DNA from: Tridacna crocea
Taxonomy: Eukaryota; Mollusca; Bivalvia; Cardiida; Cardiidae
Length of the DNA: 64,000 nucleotides
NCBI GenBank assembly: GCA_943736015.1
Contig: OX031065.1
Location: 13,917,427-13,981,426, forward strand
Reading direction: 5' to 3'
A program made the translations under genes and the position numbers. This document shows positions 9,765-22,869 of this stretch, in pieces (positions within the stretch are counted from its first letter, which is position 1; each line of letters begins with the position of its first letter). Under the pieces are notes generated by a model that saw only the letters and a list, made by a program, of their open reading frames with translations, was not told the origin of the DNA and searched no databases.

Positions 9765-11402
9765 TTGAAGAGATTAGAAAAATTACACTTCAGTTGCCTT
9801 TGTTTGATATATGGGTTTTCAGTGTCTTTTTTAGCCACTTGTCACATTAATTTTTGGGTTTTTTCTACACTGTACATTGATCACTTTGGCTTATTGAAAA
9901 GTTTCAATGTGCAGCATTTATTGTGGGTCCAGTTAGAAAAGCGAATCCAGTTTAGGGCTTGGGAGGGGGGGTGCATCGAGGGTTTAAGGGAAGTAACTCT
10001 TGCAAGGGGCTTGAAAACACCAAAACAAGGTCTTCTGGGCCCCTATTTTCTTAAATGTTTGCCCATTTTCAGTGAAATCTGGCATGTGTGGATGGTGCAT
10101 GCCTGGCAGTTTGCCAAGGACTGCACAGCAGCCTTTAAAGAAGACTTTAAATCCACTTTTATGCCGTTTTTTTTCACTGTTTTTTATCAATAAATTAGCG
10201 CCCATTTTGGAGCGATTTTGAAGGCCTCTGATTGGCTGATGGGCCCAGCTTTGAATTTGGCTGTTGGTACCCATTCTGATTTCCTTAAAGCTTCTCTGAT
10301 TGGATAATTTCAGAGAGGGAAGAGATTTGATTGGCTGATGGGAAGGGGGGGGAAATATCATTTTATCCTTATTAACCTTTTACCACATAATGAAGCGGCT
10401 TTTTAACACCCGGAAGGCTTTTGAAAATAAACTGAGGAAAGGAGAAAATGCGGGCTACCAGCATTTTCTCCTTTTCCCACAATGTTTTCTAGCCTATCAA
10501 AGAAAAAAATTGGATATTTTAGTTATTCTTACATCTTATTTAATCTTTATGGCCTACTTCTAAATTCTTCAAACAAGAACAAGATTTTTTTATCGGAAAA
10601 AGTTTCCGCAACTGCAACCGGTTGCTTCTGAATTTTATATTTTCACGCAGCGGTTAAACATAAAATTTGACTTATGACTCGCGTGGTCGTCAAAATTGGT
10701 TCAATGTTTTCGTCACCCTGGTAAGAAAACAGGGAAAAATTTTGTTTACCTTTCTTTGATTTGTACAACAGGTATCGGTTGCCATCGAAAGTGTCAAAGT
10801 TGATTTTACGATGTTACGCACAGCACATAACAGTCACGTGTGGGCGAGATGGTCACCGTAACCAAATCAGTGGCCCTAGTGAGAGAAAATGAAAAAGAAA
10901 AATCCGTATAATAGACTTAAGCAACCATTGTCGTATGCTATAAAATATTCCCTAAGTCGAATTTTCATGTTTTTGTGGATACGTAAGAGGCACCTGCCAG
11001 ACAGTAGACAACCTAAATGGGTTTGTTGTCAGGTATAAAAAGATTGGAAAAAAAAAAATATTAGAAATTATATAAGTTCCCTCTATTTGACCTATCAAGC
11101 AACAGGTGTCGTCTGCTATGAAATGCTCCGTAAGTCAATTTTTCGAGGAGACGTAACTGACACCTATGAGACGGTAGTCAACGTAAATGGATTTGTCATC
11201 ACGGTATAAAGAGATTGGAGAAAAAAATATACAGTAAAAATTTAGTTCCTTTTGTTTGATTTATGCAATAAGAAGCAGTTGCTACTGAAAGAGCCTTCAG
11301 TCTTTTTTTAGCCACTTGTCGCATTATTTTCTGGGGTTTTCGCATGAGCGTAATGGGCACATATGAGACGGTAGTCAACGTAACTGGGTTTCTTGTTGTG
11401 GT
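9765..11402. repeat. Satellite unit U6
   Basis: Duplicate of U1, with all of its private variants (tatcaataaatt, aatatcatttt, gccatcgaaag, cacataac, gtcatcacgg, gcgtaatgggc) and a poly-G tract of 8. I saw no difference from U1 by eye. Confidence 0.95.
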
Positions 11403-13041
11403 TTGAAGAGATTAGAAAAATTACACTTCAGTTGCCTTTGTTTGATATATGGGTTTTCAGTGTCTTTTTTAGCCACTTGTCACATTAATTTTTGGGTTTT
11501 TTCTACACTGTACATTGATCACTTTGGCTTATTGAAAAGTTTCAATGTGCAGCATTTATTGTGGGTCCAGTTAGAAAAGCGAATCCAGTTTAGGGCTTGG
11601 GAGGGGGGGTGCATCGAGGGTTTAAGGGAAGTAACTCTTGCAAGGGGCTTGAAAAGACCAAAACAAGGTCTTCTGGGCCCCTATTTTCTTAAATGTTTGC
11701 CCATTTTCAGTGAAATCTGGCATGTGTGGATGGTGCATGCCTGGCAGTTTGCCAAGGACTGCACAGCAGCCTTTAAAGAAGACTTTAAATCCACTTTTAT
11801 GCCGTTTTTTTTCACTGTTTTTTATCTATAAATTAGCGCCCATTTTGGAGCGATTTTGAAGGCCTCTGATTGGCTGATGGGCCCAGCTTTGAATTTGGCT
11901 GTTGGTACCCATTCTGATTTCCTTAAAGCTTCTCTGATTGGATAATTTCAGAGAGGGAAGAGATTTGATTGGCTGATGGGAAGGGGGGGGGAAATATCTG
12001 TTTATCCTTATTAACCTTTTACCACGTAATGAAGCGGCTTTTTAACACCCCGAAGGCTTTTGAAAATAAACTGAGGAAAGGAGAAAATGCGGGCTACCAG
12101 CATTTTCTCCTTTTCCCACAATGTTTTCTACCCTATCAAAGAAAAAAATTGGATATTTTAGTTATTCTTACATCTTATTTAATCTTTATGGCCTACTTCT
12201 AAATTCTTCAAACAAGAACAAGATTTTTTTATCGGAAAAAGTTTCCGCAACTGCAACCGGTTGCTTCTGAATTTTATATTTTCGCGCAGCGGTTAAACAT
12301 AAAATTTGACTTATGACTCGCGTGGTCGTCAAAATTGGTTCAATGTTTTCGTCACCCTGGTAAGAAAACAGGGAAAAATTTTGTTTACCTTTCTTTGATT
12401 TGTACAACAGGTATCGGTTGCCTCCGAAAGTGTCGAAGTTGATTTTACGATGTTACGCACAGCACGTAACAGTCACGTGTGGGCGAGATGGTCACCGTAA
12501 CCAAATCAGTGGCCCTAGTGAGAGAAAATGAAAAAGAAAAATCTGTATAATAGACTTAAGCAACCATTGTCGTATGCTATAAAATATTCCCTAAGTCGAA
12601 TTTTCATGTTTTTGCGGATACGTAAGAGGCACCTGCCAGACAGTAGACAACCTAAATGGGTTTGTTGTCAGGTATAAAAAGATTGGAAAAAAAAAAAAAT
12701 TAGAAATTATATAAGTTCCCTCTATTTGACCTATCAAGCAACAGGTGTCGTCTGCTATGAAATGCTCCGTAAGTCAATTTTTCGCGGAGACGTAACTGAC
12801 ACCTATGAGACGGTAGTCAACGTAAATGGATTTGTCGTCACGGTATAAAGAGATTGGAGAAAAAAATATACAGTAAAAATTTAGTTCCTTTTGTTTGATT
12901 TATGCAATAAGAAGCAGTTGCTACTGAAAGAGCCTTCAGTCTTTTTTTAGCCACTTGTCGCATTATTTTCTGGGGTTTTCGCATGAGCGTAACGGGCACA
13001 TATGAGACGGTAGTCAACGTAACTGGGTTTCTTGTTGTGGT
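11403..13041. repeat. Satellite unit U7
   Basis: Duplicate of U2 with accacgtaatg, aatctgtata and the A-run entering aattag. Poly-G tract of 9. It lacks the two private substitutions of U2. Confidence 0.95.
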
Positions 13042-14682
13042 TTGAAGAGATTAGAAAAATTACACTTCAGTTGCCTTTGTTTGATATATGGGTTTTCAGT
13101 GTCTTTTTTAGCCACTTGTCACATTAATTTTTGGGTTTTTTCTACACTGTACATTGATCACTTTGGCTTATTGAAAAGTTTCAATGTGCAGCATTTATTG
13201 TGGGTCCAGTTAGAAAAGCGAATCCAGTTTAGGGCTTGGGAGGGGGGGTGCATCGAGGGTTTAAGGGAAGTAACTCTTGCAAGGGGCTTGAAAAGACCAA
13301 AACAAGGTCTTCTGGGCCCCTATTTTCTTAAATGTTTGCCCATTTTCAGTGAAATCTGGCATGTGTGGATGGTGCATGCCTGGCAGTTTGCCAAGGACTG
13401 CACAGCAGCCTTTAAAGAAGACTTTAAATCCACTTTTATGCCGTTTTTTTTCACTGTTTTTTATCTATAAATTAGCGCCCATTTTGGAGCGATTTTGAAG
13501 GCCTCTGATTGGCTGATGGGCCCAGCTTTGAATTTGGCTGTTGGTACCCATTCTGATTTCCTTAAAGCTTCTCTGATTGGATAATTTCAGAGAGGGAAGA
13601 GATTTGATTGGCTGATGGGAAGGGGGGGGGGGAAATATCTGTTTATCCTTATTAACCTTTTACCACATAATGAAGCGGCTTTTTAACACCCCGAAGGCTT
13701 TTGAAAATAAACTGAGGAAAGGAGAAAATGCGGGCTACCAGCATTTTCTCCTTTTCCCACAATGTTTTCTACCCTATCAAAGAAAAAAATTGGATATTTT
13801 AGTTATTCTTACATCTTATTTAATCTTTATGGCCTACTTCTAAATTCTTCAAACAAGAACAAGATTTTTTTATCGGAAAAAGTTTCCGCAACTGCAACCG
13901 GTTGCTTCTGAATTTTATATTTTCGCGCAGCGGTTAAACATAAAATTTGACTTATGACTCGCGTGGTCGTCAAAATTGGTTCAATGTTTTCGTCACCCTG
14001 GTAAGAAAACAGGGAAAAATTTTGTTTACCTTTCTTTGATTTGTACAACAGGTATCGGTTGCCTCCGAAAGTGTCGAAGTTGATTTTACGATGTTACGCA
14101 CAGCACGTAACAGTCACGTGTGGGCGAGATGGTCACCGTAACCAAATCAGTGGCCCTAGTGAGAGAAAATGAAAAAGAAAAATCCGTATAATAGACTTAA
14201 GCAACCATTGTCGTATGCTATAAAATATTCCCTAAGTCGAATTTTCATGTTTTTGCGGATACGTAAGAGGCACCTGCCAGACAGTAGACAACCTAAATGG
14301 GTTTGTTGTCAGGTATAAAAAGATTGGAAAAAAAAAAATATTAGAAATTATATAAGTTCCCTCTATTTGACCTATCAAGCAACAGGTGTCGTCTGCTATG
14401 AAATGCTCCGTAAGTCAATTTTTCGCGGAGACGTAACTGACACCTATGAGACGGTAGTCAACGTAAATGGATTTGTCGTCACGGTATAAAGAGATTGGAG
14501 AAAAAAATATACAGTAAAAATTTAGTTCCTTTTGTTTGATTTATGCAATAAGAAGCAGTTGCTACTGAAAGAGCCTTCAGTCTTTTTTTAGCCACTTGTC
14601 GCATTATTTTCTGGGGTTTTCGCATGAGCGTAACGGGCACATATGAGACGGTAGTCAACGTAACTGGGTTTCTTGTTGTGGT
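13042..14682. repeat. Satellite unit U8
   Basis: The left part (to about 14063) duplicates U3 with an 11-base poly-G tract. The right part is the common type (gtcgaag, gcggat, cgcgg, gcattatt), where U3 has switched to a different subfamily. Confidence 0.95.
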
Positions 14683-16321
14683 TTGAAGAGATTAGAAAAA
14701 TTACACTTCAGTTGCCTTTGTTTGATATATGGGTTTTCAGTGTCTTTTTTAGCCACTTGTCACATTAATTTTTGGGTTTTTTCTACACTGTACATTGATC
14801 ACTTTGGCTTATTGAAAAGTTTCAATGTGCAGCATTTATTGTGGGTCCAGTTAGAAAAGCGAATCCAGTTTAGGGCTTGGGAGGGGGGGTGCATCGAGGG
14901 TTTAAGGGAAGTAACTCTTGCAAGGGGCTTGAAAAGACCAAAACAAGGTCTTCTGGGCCCCTATTTTCTTAAATGTTTGCCCATTTTCAGTGAAATCTGG
15001 CATGTGTGGATGGTGCATGCCTGGCAGTTTGCCAAGGACTGCACAGCAGCCTTTAAAGAAGACTTTAAATCCACTTTTATGCCGTTTTTTTTCACTGTTT
15101 TTTATCTAGAAATTAGCGCCCATTTTGGAGCGATTTTGAAGGCCTCTGATTGGCTGATGGGCCCAGCTTTGAATTTGGCTGTTGGTACCCATTCTGATTT
15201 CCTTAAAGCTTCTCTGATTGGATAATTTCAGAGAGGGAAGAGATTTGATTGGCTGATGGGAAGGGGGGGGGAAATATCTGTTTATCCTTATTAACCTTTT
15301 ACCACATAATGAAGCGGCTTTTTAACACCCCGAAGGCTTTTGAAAATAAACTGAGGAAAGGAGAAAATGCGGGCTACCAGCATTTTCTCCTTTTCCCACA
15401 ATGTTTTCTACCCTATCAAAGAAAAAAATTGGATATTTTAGTTATTCTTACATCTTATTTAATCTTTATGGCCTACTTCTAAATTCTTCAAACAAGAACA
15501 AGATTTTTTTATCGGAAAAAGTTTCCGCAACTGCAACGGGTTGCTTCTGAATTTTATATTTTCGCGCAGCGGTTAAACATAAAATTTGACTTATGACTCG
15601 CGTGGTCGTCAAAATTGGTTCAATGTTTTCGTCACCCTGGTAAGAAAACAGGGAAAAATTTTGTTTACCTTTCTTTGATTTGTACAACAGGTATCGGTTG
15701 CCTCCGAAAGTGTCAAAGTTGATTTTACGATGTTACGCACAGCACGTAACAGTCACGTGTGGGCGAGATGGTCACCGTAACCAAATCAGTGGCCCTAGTG
15801 AGAGAAAATGAAAAAGAAAAATCCGTATAATAGACTTAAGCAACCATTGTCGTATGCTATAAAATATTCCCTAAGTCGAATTTTCATGTTTTTGCGGATA
15901 CGTAAGAGGCACCTGCCAGACAGTAGACAACCTAAATGGGTTTGTTGTCAGGTATAAAAAGATTGGAAAAAAAAAAATATTAGAAATTATATAAGTTCCC
16001 TCTATTTGACCTATCAAGCAACAGGTGTCGTCTGCTATGAAATGCTCCGTAAGTCAATTTTTCGCGGAGACGTAACTGACACCTATGAGACGGTAGTCAA
16101 CGTAAATGGATTTGTCGTCACGGTATAAAGAGATTGGAGAAAAAAATATACAGTAAAAATTTAGTTCCTTTTGTTTGATTTATGCAATAAGAAGCAGTTG
16201 CTACTGAAAGAGCCTTCAGTCTTTTTTTAGCCACTTGTCGCATTATTTTCTGGGGTTTTCGCATGAGCGTAACGGGCACATATGAGACGGTAGTCAACGT
16301 AACTGGGTTTCTTGTTGTGGT
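14683..16321. repeat. Satellite unit U9
   Basis: Has tatctagaaatt, otherwise seen only in U0 and U5, but with the normal G-rich run. Private ctgcaacggg near 15531, gtcaaag with gcggat, poly-G tract of 9. It is a mosaic of variants from other units. Confidence 0.93.
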
Positions 16322-17960
16322 TTGAAGAGATTAGAAAAATTACACTTCAGTTGCCTTTGTTTGATATATGGGTTTTCAGTGTCTTTTTTAGCCACTTGTC
16401 ACATTAATTTTTGGGTTTTTTCTACACTGTACATTGATCACTTTGGCTTATTGAAAAGTTTCAATGTGCAGCATTTATTGTGGGTCCAGTTAGAAAAGCG
16501 AATCCAGTTTAGGGCTTGGGAGGGGGGGTGCATCGAGGGTTTAAGGGAAGTAACTCTTGCAAGGGGCTTGAAAAGACCAAAACAAGGTCTTCTGGGCCCC
16601 TATTTTCTTAAATGTTTGCCCATTTTCAGTGAAATCTGGCATGTGTGGATGGTGCATGCCTGGCAGTTTGCCAAGGACTGCACAGCAGCCTTTAAAGAAG
16701 ACTTTAAATCCACTTTTATGCCGTTTTTTTTCACTGTTTTTTATCTATAAATTAGCGCCCATTTTGGAGCGATTTTGAAGGCCTCTGATTGGCTGATGGG
16801 CCCAGCTTTGAATTTGGCTGTTGGTACCCATTCTGATTTCCTTAAAGCTTCTCTGATTGGATAATTTCAGAGAGGGAAGAGATTTGATTGGCTGATGGGA
16901 AGGGGGGGAAATATCTGTTTATCCTTATTAACCTTTTACCACATAATGAAGCGGCTTTTTAACACCCCGAAGGCTTTTGAAAATAAACTGAGGAAAGGAG
17001 AAAATGCGGGCTACCAGCATTTTCTCCTTTTCCCACAATGTTTTCTACCCTATCAAAGAAAAAAATTGGATATTTTAGTTATTCTTACATCTTATTTAAT
17101 CTTTATGGCCTACTTCTAAATTCTTCAAACAAGAACAAGATTTTTTTATCGGAAAAAGTTTCCGCAACTGCAACCGGTTGCTTCTGAATTTTATATTTTC
17201 GCGCAGCGGTTAAACATAAAATTTGACTTATGACTCGCGTGGTCGTCAAAATTGGTTCAATGTTTTCGTCACCCTGGTAAGAAAACAGGGAAAAATTTTG
17301 TTTACCTTTCTTTGATTTGTACAACAGGTATCGGTTGCCTCCGAAAGTGTCAAAGTTGATTTTACGATGTTACGCACAGCACGTAACAGTCACGTGTGGG
17401 CGAGATGGTCACCGTAACCAAATCAGTGGCCCTAGTGAGAGAAAATGAAAAAGAAAAATCCGTATAATAGACTTAAGCAACCATTGTCGTATGCTATAAA
17501 ATATTCCCTAAGTCGAATTTTCATGTTTTTGTGGATACGTAAGAGGCACCTGCCAGACAGTAGACAACCTAAATGGGTTTGTTGTCAGGTATAAAAAGAT
17601 TGGAAAAAAAAAAAAATATTAGAAATTATATAAGTTCCCTCTATTTGACCTATCAAGCAACAGGTGTCGTCTGCTATGAAATGCTCCGTAAGTCAATTTT
17701 TCGAGGAGACGTAACTGACACCTATGAGACGGTAGTCAACGTAAATGGATTTGTCGTCACGGTATAAAGAGATTGGAGAAAAAAATATACAGTAAAAATT
17801 TAGTTCCTTTTGTTTGATTTATGCAATAAGAAGCAGTTGCTACTGAAAGAGCCTTCAGTCTTTTTTTAGCCACTTGTCGCATATTTTTCTGGGGTTTTCG
17901 CATGAGCGTAACGGGCACATATGAGACGGTAGTCAACGTAACTGGGTTTCTTGTTGTGGT
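16322..17960. repeat. Satellite unit U10
   Basis: Poly-G tract of 7; right half with gtcaaag, tttgtggat, a 13-base A-run, cgaggag and gcatattttt. This right half is shared with U3 and U15. Confidence 0.95.
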
Positions 17961-19596
17961 TTGAAGAGATTAGAAAAATTACACTTCAGTTGCCTTTGTT
18001 TGATATATGGGTTTTCAGTGTCTTTTTTAGCCACTTGTCACATTAATTTTTAGGTTTTTTCTACACTGTACATTGATCACTTTGGCTTATTGAAAAGTTT
18101 CAATGTGCAGCATTTATTGTGGGTCCAGTTAGAAAAGCGAATCCAGTTTAGGGCTTGGGATGGGGGGTGCATCGAGGGTTTAAGGGAAGTAACTCTTGCA
18201 AGGGGCTTGAAAAGACCAAAACAAGGTCTTCTGGGCCCCTATTTTCTTAAATGTTTGCCCATTTTCAGTGAAATCTGGCATGTGTGGATGGTGCATGCCT
18301 GGCAGTTTGCCAAGGCCTGCACAGCAGCCTTTAAAGAAGACTTTAAATCCACTTTTATGCCGTTTTTTTTCACTGTTTTTTATCTATAAATTAGCGCCCA
18401 TTTTGGAGCGATTTTGAAGGCCTCTGATTGGCTGATGGGCCCAGCTTTGAATTTGGCTGTTGGTACCCATTCTGATTTCCTTAAAGCTTCTCTGATTGGA
18501 TAATTTCAGAGAGGGAAGAGATTTGATTGGCTGATGGGAAGGGGGGGGAAATATCTGTTTATCCTTATTAACCTTTTACCACATAATGAAGCGGCTTTTT
18601 AACACCCCGAAGGCTTTTGAAAACAAACTGAGGAAAGGAGAAAATGCGGGCTACCAGCATTTTCTCCTTTTCCCACAATGTTTTCTACCCTATCAAAGAA
18701 AAAAATTGGATATTTTAGTTATTCTTACATCTTATTTAATCTTTATGGCCTACTTCTAAATTCTTTAAACAAGAACAAGATTTTTTTATCGGAAAAAGTT
18801 TCCGCAACTGCAACCGGTTGCTTCTGAATTTTATATTTTCACGCAGCGGTTAAACATAAAATTTGACTTACGACTCGCGTGGTCGTCAAAATTGGTTCAA
18901 TGTTTTCGTCACCCTGGTAAGAAAACAGGGAAAAATTTTGTTTACCTTTCTTTGATTTGTACAACAGGTATCGGTTGCCTCCGAAAGTGTCGAAGTTGAT
19001 TTTACGATGTTACGCACAGCACGTAACAGTCACGTGTGGGCGAGATGGTCACCGTAACCAAATCAGTGGCCCTAGTGAGAGAAAATGAAAAAGAAAAATC
19101 CGTATAATAGACTTAAGCAACCATTGTCGTATGCTATAAAATATTCCCTAAGTCGAATTTTCATGTTTTTGCGGATACGTAAGAGGCACCTGCCAGACAG
19201 TAGACAACCTAAATGGGTTTGTTGTCAGGTATAAAAAGATTGGAAAAAAAAAATATTAGAAATTATATAAGTTCCCTCTATTTGACCTATCAAGCAACAG
19301 GTGTCGTCTGCTATGAAATGCTCGTAAGTCAATTTTTCCAGGAGACGTAACTGACACCTATGAGACGGTAGTCAACGTAAATGGATTTGTCGTCACGGTA
19401 TAAAGAGATTGGAGAAAAAAATATACAGTAAAAATTTAGTTCCTTTTGTTTGATTTATGCAATAAGAAGCAGTTGCTACTGAAAGAGCCTTCAGTCTTTT
19501 TTTAGCCACTTGTCGCATATTTTTCTGGGGTTTTCGCATGAGCGTAACGGGCACATATGAGACGGTAGTCAACGTAACTGGGTTTCTTGTTGTGGT
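17961..19596. repeat. Satellite unit U11 (dimer member P)
   Basis: Carries gggatggggggtgcatcg, caaggcctgc, aaaacaaactg, ttctttaaac, ttacgactcg and the deleted form aatgctcgtaag with ttccagg. Private ttttaggtttt near 18050. It pairs with U13 at an offset of 3,274 bp. Poly-G tract of 8. Confidence 0.95.
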
Positions 19597-21234
19597 TTGA
19601 AGAGATTAGAAAAATTACACTTCAGTTGCCTTTGTTTGATATATGGGTTTTCAGTGTCTTTTTTAGCCACTTGTCACATTAATTTTTGGGTTTTTTCTAC
19701 ACTGTACATTGATCACTTTGGCTTATTGAAAAGTTTCAATGTGCAGCATTTATTGTGGGTCCAGTTAGAAAAGCGAATCCAGTTTAGGGCTTGGGATGGG
19801 GGTTGAATCGAGGGTTTAAGGGAAGTAACTCTTGCAAGGGGCTTGAAAACACCAAAACAAGGTCTTCTGGGCCCCTATTTTCTTAAATGTTTGCCCATTT
19901 TCAGTGAAATCTGGCATGTGTGGATGGTGCATGCCTGGCAGTTTGCCAAGGACTGCACAGCAGCCTTTAAAGAAGACTTTAAATCCACTTTTATGCCGTT
20001 TTTTTTCACTGTTTTTTATCTATAAATTAGCGCCCATTTTGGAGCGATTTTGAAGGCCTCTGATTGGCTGATGGGCCCAGCTTTGAATTTGGCTGTTGGT
20101 ACCCATTCTGATTTCCTTAAAGCTTCTCTGATTGGATAATTTCAGAGAGGGAAGAGATTTGATTGGCTGATGGGAAGGGGGGGAAATATCTGTTTATCCT
20201 TATTAACCTTTTACCACATAATGAAGCGGCTTTTTAACACCCCGAAGGCTTTTGAAAATAAACTGAGGAAAGGAGAAAATGCGGGCTACCAGCATTTTCT
20301 CCTTTTCCCACAATGTTTTCTACCCTATCAAAGAAAAAAATTGGATATTTTAGTTATTCTTACATCTTATTTAATCTTTATGGCCTACTTCTAAATTCTT
20401 CAAACAAGAACAAGATTTTTTTATCGGAAAAAGTTTCCGCAACTGCAACCGGTTGCTTCTGAATTTTATATTTTCGCGCAGCGGTTAAACATAAAATTTG
20501 ACTTATGACTCGCGTGGTCGTCAAAATTGGTTCAATGTTTTCGTCACCCTGGTAAGAAAACAGGGAAAAATTTTGTTTACCTTTCTTTGATTTGTACAAC
20601 AGGTATCGGTTGCCTCCGAAAGTGTCAAAGTTGATTTTACGATGTTACGCACAGCACGTAACAGTCACGTGTGGGCGAGATGGTCACCGTAACCAAATCA
20701 GTGGCCCTAGTGAGAGAAAATGAAAAAGAAAAATCCGTATAATAGACTTAAGCAACCATTGTCGTATGCTATAAAATATTCCCTAAGTCGAATTTTCATG
20801 TTTTTGTGGATACGTAAGAGGCACCTGCCAGACAGTAGACAACCTAAATGGGTTTGTTGTCAGGTATAAAAAGATTGGAAAAAAAAAAAAATATTAGAAA
20901 TTATATAAGTTCCCTCTATTTGACCTATCAAGCAACAGGTGTCGTCTGCTATGAAATGCTCGTAAGTTAATTTTTCCAGGAGACGTAACTGACACCTATG
21001 AGACGGTAGTCAACGTAAATGGATTTGTCGTCACGGTATAAAGAGATTGGAGAAAAAAATATACAGTAAAAATTTAGTTCCTTTTGTTTGATTTATGCAA
21101 TAAGAAGCAGTTGCTACTGAAAGAGCCTTCAGTCTTTTTTTAGCCACTTGTCGCATATTTTTCTGGGGTTTTCGCATGAGCGTAACGGGCACATATGAGA
21201 CGGTAGTCAACGTAACTGGGTTTCTTGTTGTGGT
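19597..21234. repeat. Satellite unit U12 (dimer member Q; chimeric)
   Basis: The left part has gggatgggggttgaatcg and aaaacacc, like U14. From about 20160 it matches U26, including a 7-base poly-G tract, gtcaaag, gtggat and the rare ctcgtaagttaa. The left edge of the 27.9-kb duplication therefore falls inside this unit, after 19849. Confidence 0.93.
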
Positions 21235-22869
21235 TTGAAGAGATTAGAAAAATTACACTTCAGTTGCCTTTGTTTGATATATGGGTTTTCAGTGTCTTTT
21301 TTAGCCACTTGTCACATTAATTTTTGGGTTTTTTCTACACTGTACATTGATCACTTTGGCTTATTGAAAAGTTTCAATGTGCAGCATTTATTGTGGGTCC
21401 AGTTAGAAAAGCGAATCCAGTTTAGGGCTTGGGATGGGGGGTGCATCGAGGGTTTAAGGGAAGTAACTCTTGCAAGGGGCTTGAAAAGACCAAAACAAGG
21501 TCTTCTGGGCCCCTATTTTCTTAAATGTTTGCCCATTTTCAGTGAAATCTGGCATGTGTGGATGGTGCATGCCTGGCAGTTTGCCAAGGCCTGCACAGCA
21601 GCCTTTAAAGAAGACTTTAAATCCACTTTTATGCCGTTTTTTTTCACTGTTTTTTATCTATAAATTAGCGCCCATTTTGGAGCGATTTTGAAGGCCTCTG
21701 ATTGGCTGATGGGCCCAGCTTTGAATTTGGCTGTTGGTACCCATTCTGATTTCCTTAAAGCTTCTCTGATTGGATAATTTCAGAGAGGGAAGAGATTTGA
21801 TTGGCTGATGGGAAGGGGGGGAAATATCTGTTTATCCTTATTAACCTTTTACCACATAATGAAGCGGCTTTTTAACACCCCGAAGGCTTTTGAAAACAAA
21901 CTGAGGAAAGGAGAAAATGCGGGCTACCAGCATTTTCTCCTTTTCCCACAATGTTTTCTACCCTATCAAAGAAAAAAATTGGATATTTTAGTTATTCTTA
22001 CATCTTATTTAATCTTTATGGCCTACTTCTAAATTCTTTAAACAAGAACAAGATTTTTTTATCGGAAAAAGTTTCCGCAACTGCAACCGGTTGCTTCTGA
22101 ATTTTATATTTTCACGCAGCGGTTAAACATAAAATTTGACTTACGACTCGCGTGGTCGTCAAAATTGGTTCAATGTTTTCGTCACCCTGGTAAGAAAACA
22201 GGGAAAAATTTTGTTTACCTTTCTTTGATTTGTACAACAGGTATCGGTTGCCTCCGAAAGTGTCGAAGTTGATTTTACGATGTTACGCACAGCACGTAAC
22301 AGTCACGTGTGGGCGAGATGGTCACCGTAACCAAATCAGTGGCCCTAGTGAGAGAAAATGAAAAAGAAAAATCCGTATAATAGACTTAAGCAACCATTGT
22401 CGTATGCTATAAAATATTCCCTAAGTCGAATTTTCATGTTTTTGCGGATACGTAAGAGGCACCTGCCAGACAGTAGACAACCTAAATGGGTTTGTTGTCA
22501 GGTATAAAAAGATTGGAAAAAAAAAATATTAGAAATTATATAAGTTCCCTCTATTTGACCTATCAAGCAACAGGTGTCGTCTGCTATGAAATGCTCGTAA
22601 GTCAATTTTTCCAGGAGACGTAACTGACACCTATGAGACGGTAGTCAACGTAAATGGATTTGTCGTCACGGTATAAAGAGATTGGAGAAAAAAATATACA
22701 GTAAAAATTTAGTTCCTTTTGTTTGATTTATGCAATAAGAAGCAGTTGCTACTGAAAGAGCCTTCAGTCTTTTTTTAGCCACTTGTCGCATATTTTTCTG
22801 GGGTTTTCGCATGAGCGTAACGGGCACATATGAGACGGTAGTCAACGTAACTGGGTTTCTTGTTGTGGT
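21235..22869. repeat. Satellite unit U13 (dimer member P')
   Basis: Like U11 (gggatggggggtgcatcg, caaggcctgc, aaaacaaactg, ttctttaaac, ctcgtaag) but without the ttttaggtttt change; poly-G of 7. Twin of U27 at an offset of 27,905. Together with U27 it is the shortest unit, at 1,635 bp. Confidence 0.95.

Larger units (their letters stand above)
8194..14063. repeat. Five-unit (8,193-bp) block duplication, copy 2
   Basis: Second copy of the block, directly adjacent to the first in tandem (5 units apart). After about 14063 the two copies follow different subfamilies, so an exchange has overwritten the tail of one of them. Confidence 0.9.
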
